Origin: JACJXW01 sp964418125
GTDB taxonomy: Bacteria; Bacteroidota; Bacteroidia; Chitinophagales; Saprospiraceae
Assembly: GCA_964418125.1 (NCBI GenBank)
Contig: CAYQKY010000007.1
Coordinates: forward strand, 1-64,000
Reading direction: 5' to 3'
Length of the DNA: 64,000 bases
The notes under the pieces are model-generated. The model ran no database searches and was not told the DNA's origin. It was given only the letters and a program-made list of their open reading frames with translations. Below, one piece after another: positions 57,445 to 64,000 of the stretch; positions within the stretch are counted from its first letter, which is position 1, and each line of letters begins with the position of its first letter. A program made the translations under genes and the position numbers.

Positions 57445-60429
57445 TTACTTATACTCAAACGACAGCATCTGTACATCCCTCGAGTTCGGCCCTACAAAGA
57501 CATGAAACTCCCCGGGCTCCACCACCCATTCCAGATCGCTGTTACAGAACTCGAGGAGCGATTCATCGATGGCGAAACGAACGGTTTTTTCCTCGCCGGG
57601 CTCCAGTTTGATCTTTTCAAAACCTTTCAGCTCCATAACCGGGCGGCTGATGCTGCCCACCAGGTCACGGATGTACAACTGTACGATCTCATCGCCGGCG
57701 CGATCGCCCGTATTTTTCACCGTTACGCTGAGAGTGACTTTGCCGCCTTTCGTCATTTCGGTGTGCGACAGGGCCGGTTTGCCGTATTCGAACTGTGTGT
57801 AGCTCAGCCCGTAGCCGAACGGATACAGCGGCTCATTCGGGATATCCAGGTAGTTGGATAAAAATTTTCGATTCTCGCCCCCCTCGTAGGGCCGGCCGGT
57901 TTTCAGCATGCTGTGGTAGACCGGGATCTGCCCGACGGCTACCGGAAAGGAGGCCGTCAGTTTTCCGGAAGGGTTGACGTCCCCGAAAAGCAGGTCCGCA
58001 ACCGCGTAACCTGCCTCCATACCGGGGTGCCACACATCCAGGATGGCGTCCATATTTTCGTCCTCCCAGGTGAGCGTCATCGGCCGTCCGTTAAACAGGA
58101 CGAGGACGATGGGCTTGCCTGTTTCCTTAAGGGCTTTCAGCAACCGCACCTGTGAAGGCTGCAGCCCGATATCGGCCATACTCGACGATTCCCCGCTCAT
58201 ATCGGCCGCTTCTCCCATAACGGCCACGACCACGTCGGCCGTTTCCGCGATTTCCAGGGCTTCGGCGATCATCTCTTCGGGCGAACGCTCATCGATGACG
58301 ATCTCCTCGCCGAAGGTATTGACGCGCCGGGCGAATTCCGGGTCGTCGGAAATATTGGCGCCCTTGGCATATCGGATACTGCCTCCCTCCCCGATCGAAG
58401 CTTCCATCCCTTCCAGAACGGTAATGGATTTGGAATGATCGCCCGATACGCTCCAGGTGCCCATCATATTGCGCCGGCTGTCCGCCAATGGCCCGATCAG
58501 GGCGATCTTTGCGGATTTGCCCAACGGCAATACGTTTCCTTCATTCTTGAGCAGCACGGCCGATTTGCCGGCCACTTCCCGGGAAAAGGCACGGTTTTTC
58601 TCGGAGAGGATCTCTTTCGGCGCCCGCGATTCATCGAAATAGCGGTAGGGGTCTTCGAATAAACCCAGGCGTTCCTTGGCGATCAGGATGCGCTGGCAGG
58701 CGCGGTCGATCTGCGCTCGGTTGACCAAACCTTCTTCGAGGGATCTTTCCAGGGTCGTCAGATACCCCTCCCCGATCATATCCATGTCGATCCCGGCCTT
58801 GAGGGCCAAAGCCGATACCTGTTGCAGATCACCCAGCCCGTGAGGGATCATCTCGTTGATGGTGGTGTAATCCGTTACGACAAACCCGTCAAACCCCCAC
58901 CTGTCGCGCAAGACGGTTTGAAACAGGTACTCGTTGGCGCTTGCCGGCACGTAATCGACCACATTGAAGGAGGTCATTACCGTTCCTACGCCGGCATCGA
59001 CGGCCGCTTTGTAGGGGGGCAGGTACTCATTGTGGAGGCGCACCCGGCTCATGTCTACCGTGGCGTAGTCGCGCCCGCCTTCCGATGCGCCGTAGGCAGC
59101 GAAGTGTTTCACGCAGGCCAGCATGGTGGTAGGGTCCGACAGGTCGTCCTGCTGATAGCCTCTTACCATCGCTTCGGCGATCCTGGAGCTGAGGAAGGGG
59201 TCTTCGCCATTGCCTTCCGCGACGCGCCCCCAACGAGGGTCGCGCGCTATGTCAACCATAGGCGAAAAGTTCCACATGATGCCGTCGGCAGTGGCCTCGC
59301 GGGCCGCCGTACGGGCGGTTTCTCCGATCAGCTCAGGGTCCCAGGTACAAGACATGGCCAGCGGAATGGGAAAAATAGTCTGGTGTCCGTGAATGACATC
59401 CATTGCGGTTAACAACGGAATGCCAAGCCGGCTCTCCTCTACCGCGATCCTCTGAATGTTGCGCATTTTGGAAGCGCTGCGGGAGCCGAAGATGCCGCCC
59501 ACTTTTCCGGCCCTGATCTTCTCCTCGACATTCTTACTGATAACCGCGCCGGTAACGGCGCCGCCCTGATTGACCAGGTTGAGCTGGCCGATCTTCTCCT
59601 CCAGCGTCATCTCCGCCATCAGGGAATCAACGAAAAGGGAGTAGGATTCCCCTTTGTATTTTGAGAACATCCAGGGTAAAAAAGCAGGCTCGGAGAGGGC
59701 CGGATCCCAGGAGTTGTGATTGGCCTCCGGATAGAGCGTTATCTTGGCCAGGCCTCCCTCGCGCTGAATGGCCTTCAGCATTCGGATGGAATGGCGCGGC
59801 AAAACAATATCATCCTTCATGCCGTGGAAGATCCAGATGGGAATATCCACCATTGCCGGGGCCTTCTCCGGGGCGCCGCCGCCACAGATCGGCGCCGCCG
59901 CCGCGATCTTTTCCGGCATGCGCCACAGCAGTTCAAAGACGCCCATGCCGCCCATCGACAATCCGGAAACATATAGGCGGTTCTCATCAATATATGGCTT
60001 GTCCAGTTCCTGCCCAAGCAGATCCATCACAGCGGCCAGAGAAGGGGTTGGCGGCTGGCCGGTAAGGAATTCGAACTGGAAGGAACCGTCGTCTTTCCGG
60101 CTCTGGCCGATCTTGGCCCAGAAATCCGTTTCAGGACATTGCGGAAAAATGACGACCGCCGGGTATTTATGCAAAGAATCCAGGAAAAGCATGCCTCCAT
60201 GTGTCAACTGCTTCTCATTGTCGGCGCCGCTTTCCCCCCGGCCGTGCAGGAACAGGACGAGCGGATAGCGTTTGTTCTTATCGAAATCATGGGGATAGAG
60301 GATGCGATAGTTGAGCGTGTCTCCCTCATGAAGGTGTTGTTTGTACAGATATTTTCCCGCTTCCACCTGGCCCCAGGCCAGGCTGCTCCATAAGAACAAG
60401 GCAATTGAAATGGTCAGAATGCGATTCAT
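57445..60429 (-). CDS. Esterase-GH3 fusion (carbohydrate esterase plus beta-glucosidase)
   Basis: A 994-residue exported fusion. Signal peptide 1-20 (ends AWGQ). Residues about 25-258 are an alpha/beta-hydrolase of the phospholipase/carboxylesterase or feruloyl-esterase type with Ser158 in SGLSMGG, an acidic residue in HGMKDDIV (206/207) and His238 in EANHNSW. Residues about 262-994 are a complete GH3 enzyme: MTLEEKIGQLNLV, GIPLLTAMDVIHG, DPRWGRVAEGNGEDPFL, VKHFAAYG, the nucleophile Asp520 in GFDGFVVTDYT, the GH3 C-terminal domain and a terminal FN3-like domain. It begins 1 bp after the GH144 stop, so the two are tightly coupled. GH3 next to GH144 fits beta-1,2-glucan degradation; the esterase adds a possible deacylation step. 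Confidence 0.92.
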   Translation of the reverse strand: MNRILTISIALFLWSSLAWGQVEAGKYLYKQHLHEGDTLNYRILYPHDFDKNKRYPLVLFLHGRGESGADNEKQLTHGGMLFLDSLHKYPAVVIFPQCPETDFWAKIGQSRKDDGSFQFEFLTGQPPTPSLAAVMDLLGQELDKPYIDENRLYVSGLSMGGMGVFELLWRMPEKIAAAAPICGGGAPEKAPAMVDIPIWIFHGMKDDIVLPRHSIRMLKAIQREGGLAKITLYPEANHNSWDPALSEPAFLPWMFSKYKGESYSLFVDSLMAEMTLEEKIGQLNLVNQGGAVTGAVISKNVEEKIRAGKVGGIFGSRSASKMRNIQRIAVEESRLGIPLLTAMDVIHGHQTIFPIPLAMSCTWDPELIGETARTAAREATADGIMWNFSPMVDIARDPRWGRVAEGNGEDPFLSSRIAEAMVRGYQQDDLSDPTTMLACVKHFAAYGASEGGRDYATVDMSRVRLHNEYLPPYKAAVDAGVGTVMTSFNVVDYVPASANEYLFQTVLRDRWGFDGFVVTDYTTINEMIPHGLGDLQQVSALALKAGIDMDMIGEGYLTTLERSLEEGLVNRAQIDRACQRILIAKERLGLFEDPYRYFDESRAPKEILSEKNRAFSREVAGKSAVLLKNEGNVLPLGKSAKIALIGPLADSRRNMMGTWSVSGDHSKSITVLEGMEASIGEGGSIRYAKGANISDDPEFARRVNTFGEEIVIDERSPEEMIAEALEIAETADVVVAVMGEAADMSGESSSMADIGLQPSQVRLLKALKETGKPIVLVLFNGRPMTLTWEDENMDAILDVWHPGMEAGYAVADLLFGDVNPSGKLTASFPVAVGQIPVYHSMLKTGRPYEGGENRKFLSNYLDIPNEPLYPFGYGLSYTQFEYGKPALSHTEMTKGGKVTLSVTVKNTGDRAGDEIVQLYIRDLVGSISRPVMELKGFEKIKLEPGEEKTVRFAIDESLLEFCNSDLEWVVEPGEFHVFVGPNSRDVQMLSFEYK

Positions 60430-60430
60430 C

Positions 60431-61747
60431 CTATTTGTTTTGTGTTCGTTTAATATCCAGTTTTTGCAAGCCTTCCTGTATTTCCGGCGCCGACATGAAG
60501 AGTTCCCAGATCAATCCTGACCGGTAATTTTCGATCATCACCGGAATGGGCAATTGATCGATGGCCAGATAACGGGGAAGGCGCCAATCCGATTGGACGC
60601 TAAAAGCATCATAGGGCCCATATTCGCCGATGATCCCGGGATGATCTTCGTACAAGTGCCTCAGAAACATCATGCTTTCTTCCGGTGTATAGGGAAACGA
60701 CGACAGGGCGGCGGTCGGCGTGATCACCCCCAGGTCATTGGACGGGCGATGAGCATCATAGCCCACCAGGGAGTAACTGGCGGTCAGGCCCCAGCATTTC
60801 TCTGAATAATGCATATAACCACGGGGGTTCTCGATGCAATAAGCATGGTGGATCAGGGTGTGGTTCCGGTTGAGGAGCCAGTAATCGGCGTAGGAATCAT
60901 GCAGGCCTCTGGGGTCCAGCCCCATAAACGAGTAATGCGCCCAGAAAAGCGGCCCGACGGGGATGGCGCCCTCTCCGTTATGATCAAGCACGACGTCGTA
61001 GCCGTATGCACTTTCATTGGACACAATTTCCCCTTTGCGCATATAGCCTTCGTGAAAACAGGCCGGATCGACCGGATGGGTAGGAGAAGAAGCGGCCAGG
61101 ATATACATGATGGTGCATTCATTATAGCCCGTGACGGCAAAGTCCTTTCGCCACTCATGTTCAGGAGACCAGTGCCAGTAAAGGACATTCTCGCCCCGGG
61201 TATACCAGTTCCAATCCACTTCCTTCCAAAGCTGGTCCAGCAGTGCCGCCAGCTTGCGCTCTTTGCGGTTGCCGTTGCGAAAATACTGGCGGGCGACGAT
61301 CAACCCCTGCACTAAAAAGGCGGTTTCCACCAGATCGCCCCCATCATCGTACCGGCTGAACGGCTTTACTTTCCCGGAAGGATACATCCAGTGCGGCCAG
61401 GCGCCGTGAAACCGGTCCGCTTGCCGGAGCCATTCGGCCAGGCGCTGCAGGCGTGCCCGGCCCTCCTCACGGGAAATAAATCCGCGTTCGATGGCAGCGA
61501 TCGTGGCCATGATGCCAAAACCAGTCCCTCCCGAGGTGACTATATCGGCATCGTCATGAGGATAAATACCATCTTCGTGAATGCGTTCACGGGCACCGCC
61601 GGAAATGGGTTCACCCCCCTTCCAGAAAAAGTTAAAGGTTTGTTGCTGGACGCGATCGAGGAGGGCCTCATCACTTAATGAGGATTGAGCCGCTACAGCG
61701 ATATTGATAAGCAAGAAGGTAAAAAAAAGGTTGACTATCCGAATCAT
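60431..61747 (-). CDS. GH144-like glucoamylase-family protein (probable endo-beta-1,2-glucanase)
   Basis: A 438-residue exported (alpha/alpha)6-barrel protein of the family annotated as glucoamylase-family, which contains the GH144 endo-beta-1,2-glucanases of Chitinophaga and Bacteroides. Signal peptide about 1-20. Landmarks are LLDRVQQQTFNFFW, DADIVTSGGTGFGIMATIAA, DRFHGAWPHWMYPSGKV, DDGGDLVETAFLVQGLI, VLYWHWSPEHEWRKDFAVTG, YNECTIMYILAASSPTHPV and LPIPVMIENYRSGLIWELFM. It should cut a polysaccharide in the periplasm or outside. It lies 82 bp downstream of a second, lipoprotein-anchored member, and 1 bp before the esterase-GH3 fusion. Confidence 0.9.
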   Translation of the reverse strand: MIRIVNLFFTFLLINIAVAAQSSLSDEALLDRVQQQTFNFFWKGGEPISGGARERIHEDGIYPHDDADIVTSGGTGFGIMATIAAIERGFISREEGRARLQRLAEWLRQADRFHGAWPHWMYPSGKVKPFSRYDDGGDLVETAFLVQGLIVARQYFRNGNRKERKLAALLDQLWKEVDWNWYTRGENVLYWHWSPEHEWRKDFAVTGYNECTIMYILAASSPTHPVDPACFHEGYMRKGEIVSNESAYGYDVVLDHNGEGAIPVGPLFWAHYSFMGLDPRGLHDSYADYWLLNRNHTLIHHAYCIENPRGYMHYSEKCWGLTASYSLVGYDAHRPSNDLGVITPTAALSSFPYTPEESMMFLRHLYEDHPGIIGEYGPYDAFSVQSDWRLPRYLAIDQLPIPVMIENYRSGLIWELFMSAPEIQEGLQKLDIKRTQNK

Positions 61748-61800
61748 CGTAAGAATTGGTTTTCCTGAGTGAATTTCATCCAGTCAAAAAAAAGGAGCAT

Positions 61801-61825
61801 TAAGTACGTGGGCCACGTGTACTTA
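61801..61825 (-). terminator. Hairpin between the two GH144 genes
   Basis: The outer arms are TAAGTAC and GTACTTA, and the inner ACGTGG-G-CCACGT is nearly self-complementary. It is 4 bp past the stop of the lipoprotein GH144 gene. On the minus strand a T8 tract (61793-61786) follows seven bases after the stem, so partial termination or attenuation before the second GH144 gene is plausible. Confidence 0.45.
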
Positions 61826-61829
61826 CACA

Positions 61830-63818
61830 CTAATACGTAAACCCCAGCAAATCCAACCCCTGCCGTACCTCCGGCGCTGTCATGAACAGATCCCACAACA
61901 GGCCGGAGCGGTAATTTTCGATCATACAGATGATCGGCCCCTGGTCAATGGCCAGGAAGGAATCGGCCTCCCAGTTATTCACCGGATGAAAGGCATCGTA
62001 AAAACCGTATTCCCCCCAGAGGCGGTCACCCAGATCGTAGTAAAAATGCCGGATTGCCGCCAGGCTTTCCTCCGGCGTATAGGGGATGGAAGACACGGCG
62101 GCCGTTGGGGTGATGACGCCCCGGTCATTAGTGGGGCTATGGGCTGAATAACCGGTATAGGAGTCACTGGCGGTCAACCCCCAGGATTGAGCGGAATATC
62201 CGTAGTACTGCTTCGGATTCTCTACACAATATTGATAGTTGATCCGGGAGTGATTGACATTCTGTGTCCAGTAATTGGCATATTGATCCTCCAGGTTGCG
62301 GGGGTCGAGGCCCAGATAGGAGTAGTGGGCGAAAAAGAGCGGCCCTCCGTAGTCGTATCCCAGCGGCAGAGGAACCCCAAAATAAGACTGGCCATTGGCC
62401 ATCGCTCCGGAGCGGGCATAGCCGGAATGATAGACCTCCGGTTCGATGGGATGTGTGGGCGAAGCAGCAGCCAGGATATAAACGATCTGTGTCTCGTTGT
62501 GTCCGCTTATCCTCAGGTTGATCTGAAATTCGTTGTCGGGTGACCAATGCCAGTACAGGGCCTCGCCCTGCCCTTTGGTATACCAGCCCCATTCCACCCC
62601 TTCCCAGAGAGTACTGATGCGCCCGATCAGTTCAACCTCCTGGGGCGCTTCCTGCAGGAGATACTGCCGCACAGTGAGCAACCCCTGCACCAGAAAGGCC
62701 GTTTCAACAAGGTCACCTCCATTGTCGCGGGGGCTGAAAGGGACTACCTCTCCCGTCTGCCCGTTGATCCAGTGCGGCCAGGCGCCGTGGAAACGATCGG
62801 CGGTTTCCAAAAAACCAACAACCTGCTCCCAGCGCCCCAGGGCTTCTTCCAGGGTAATGAAGCCACGCTCCACGGCCACCACCATGGCCATGAGGCCGAA
62901 CCCACTGCCGCCACTGGTGACGATATTGCCGCTGGTATTGCGCTCGCGGGCCATGCCGCAATCAGGATGGCCAAAGTCCCAGAAATAACGGAAAGTCTGT
63001 TCCTGGATGGTAGTCAGGAGTTCGTCATCCGACAGAGCCGGGAAATCGGGGGTGGCCGAAGGGCCGGTAAAGAAAGTCAACTCCAGCCCGGAAAAATCGC
63101 GGCCGGCAGCTTCGCCCAGGCCGGAGGTGATAATCATCCGGTGGGTAGTAAAATCTTTGAGGGTTTCGGTGAACTGCAGCTGGAAAGAGGTATCGCTGAG
63201 CGCCGTGGCATTGAATTCCATTTTCTCCCGGCCTTCGACAGAAATATACTCTTTAAGGCTTTGAGGGTTGATTGCCAATGGATGGGAAAAAGCAATCTCC
63301 ACCGGCTGGCTGACGCTGATGCCGGTATTGAGGGCATCGGCCTCCAGGGTAAGCCGATTGGTATCTGACTGAATCCGGGTAACCCTGAGAGGCTGTTTTT
63401 CAATGCTAAAGGTAAGCACCAGCCCCTCCAGGGCAGTAGCCTCCGGGCTAGCCAGGGGGCCATTGGCACGGAGGGTATAGGTTTCACCTTCGATCCAGGT
63501 ATGATTGACGGTAATGGTTACCTGGTCTTGCCGCGCGTTCCAGTCTTCCGTGTCATCGAGCACCGTGCCGCCGGCGCTTACCTGGAAAAGGTTAGAAGAA
63601 GTTATTTCCACAGGGGCGGAAAAACCAAGAAAAATAGCGCCTTCTCCATCCACTACATCCCCGTTGAGGATCGTCTGGCCGCCCAGGCGGGCGAAGGTAA
63701 GTTTCAGTTCATCCTGGGGAGTTACCTCCCCGCCATCATCATTACAGGAGGAGTACAGCAGGAGGCCGAGAAGGGAAAAAAAGAAAACGGCCTTTAGTGG
63801 GAGGGTAGTTTGAGTCAT
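61830..63818 (-). CDS. Surface lipoprotein: two Ig-like domains plus GH144-like catalytic domain
   Basis: A 662-residue lipoprotein (lipobox LYSSC, Cys25). Two bacterial Ig-like domains (about 32-135 and 143-245; for example LVLTFSIEKQPLRVTRIQSD between them) lead into a GH144-like catalytic domain (about 260-660) with LLTTIQEQTFRYFWDFGHPD, NIVTSGGSGFGLMAMVVAVE, DRFHGAWPHWINGQTGEV, ALYWHWSPDNEFQINLRISG, HNETQIVYILAAASPTHPI and GPIICMIENYRSGLLWDLFM. It is probably displayed on the outer membrane, cutting polymer outside the cell, whereas the shorter paralogue lacks an anchor. It is the first gene of the right-hand glycosidase run within this window. Confidence 0.9.
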   Translation of the reverse strand: MTQTTLPLKAVFFFSLLGLLLYSSCNDDGGEVTPQDELKLTFARLGGQTILNGDVVDGEGAIFLGFSAPVEITSSNLFQVSAGGTVLDDTEDWNARQDQVTITVNHTWIEGETYTLRANGPLASPEATALEGLVLTFSIEKQPLRVTRIQSDTNRLTLEADALNTGISVSQPVEIAFSHPLAINPQSLKEYISVEGREKMEFNATALSDTSFQLQFTETLKDFTTHRMIITSGLGEAAGRDFSGLELTFFTGPSATPDFPALSDDELLTTIQEQTFRYFWDFGHPDCGMARERNTSGNIVTSGGSGFGLMAMVVAVERGFITLEEALGRWEQVVGFLETADRFHGAWPHWINGQTGEVVPFSPRDNGGDLVETAFLVQGLLTVRQYLLQEAPQEVELIGRISTLWEGVEWGWYTKGQGEALYWHWSPDNEFQINLRISGHNETQIVYILAAASPTHPIEPEVYHSGYARSGAMANGQSYFGVPLPLGYDYGGPLFFAHYSYLGLDPRNLEDQYANYWTQNVNHSRINYQYCVENPKQYYGYSAQSWGLTASDSYTGYSAHSPTNDRGVITPTAAVSSIPYTPEESLAAIRHFYYDLGDRLWGEYGFYDAFHPVNNWEADSFLAIDQGPIICMIENYRSGLLWDLFMTAPEVRQGLDLLGFTY

Positions 63819-63859
63819 AGGAATCGGGATGGTGAATTACAATTAAACGCTGCCGGGAT

Positions 63860-63875
63860 CCCAAATTTATTTGGG
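63860..63875 (-). promoter_or_regulatory. Promoter -7 box within a palindrome upstream of the GH144 lipoprotein gene
   Basis: On the minus strand 63869-63862 reads TAAATTTG, an exact TAnnTTTG box 43 bp upstream of the ATG. It lies inside the inverted repeat CCCAAAT-TT-ATTTGGG (63860-63875), so a dimeric protein bound there would cover the promoter. Confidence 0.5.
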
Positions 63876-64000
63876 CCCGAAGACGGGTATTATCTCATTG
63901 TAACGCCTGAAGTAGGTTTACCAAAAAATCGGAGTACACGTTTTTATACCTATGCAAAACGTAATAATGAGCAAATTTCAAATACCGGGAGCCGCTATTG

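Overview
The window reads as a chromosomal, carbohydrate-foraging segment of a member of the Bacteroidota, probably a marine or environmental Saprospiria/Lewinella-like lineage. The phylum call rests on two SusC/SusD pairs, many signal-peptide and lipobox-bearing glycosidases, and TAnnTTTG-type promoter boxes. The lineage below phylum is inference. All identifications come from reading the translated sequence; no database search was run. No rRNA, tRNA, CRISPR array, prophage or intact insertion sequence was seen.

Left part (1-11.1 kb): a SusC/SusD pair on the minus strand is transcribed divergently from a Nudix-fold regulator of the AraR/NrtR type whose catalytic Nudix box is destroyed. The 586-bp region between them carries two copies of one candidate operator, one beside each promoter. 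Past the regulator, on the minus strand, come a GH172/DUF2961 lipoprotein, a sugar-porter MFS permease, a DUF6807 (PmoA-family) protein and a BsuPI-like protein.

Centre-left (11.5-16.2 kb, plus strand): a Tat-exported Gfo/Idh/MocA oxidoreductase, two DUF1080 proteins (family name 3-keto-disaccharide hydrolase) and a sulfatase. Facing them on the minus strand (30.6-16.2 kb) is a long locus: SusC, SusD, a strong hairpin, GH92 alpha-mannosidase-like enzyme, ROK protein, DUF1549/DUF1553 cytochrome, DUF1501 protein and a DUF2231-cytochrome-discoidin membrane protein. GH92, ROK and DUF1553 are tightly coupled by an 8-bp overlap and a 4-bp gap.

Centre-right (31-43.9 kb): a CBM9-like protein, an FN3-like lipoprotein, an amidohydrolase with transmembrane segments inserted into its barrel, a third DUF1080 protein, a ThuA-PQQ-dehydrogenase-PKD-cytochrome fusion, a cysteine dioxygenase, a PVC-type haem/HEAT dehydrogenase, and a probable anti-phage protein (effector-associated domain plus AbiC-like domain). 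Secreted oxidoreductases, DUF1080 proteins, a TIM-barrel sugar isomerase and c-type cytochromes recur. This suggests extracytoplasmic oxidative (keto-sugar) glycan processing beside classical hydrolysis.

Right part (44-63.8 kb, minus strand): housekeeping-like genes (GNAT, EamA permease, PepD dipeptidase, exported TIM-barrel isomerase, enoyl-CoA hydratase, acyl-CoA dehydrogenase). These are followed upstream by a glycosidase run read in the order GH144 lipoprotein, GH144, esterase-GH3 fusion, GH43-like, GH43-like, GH2. The GH144 plus GH3 combination suggests beta-1,2-glucan use. Intergenic regions carry several families of short inverted and tandem repeats and one MITE-like element with TTAA ends.
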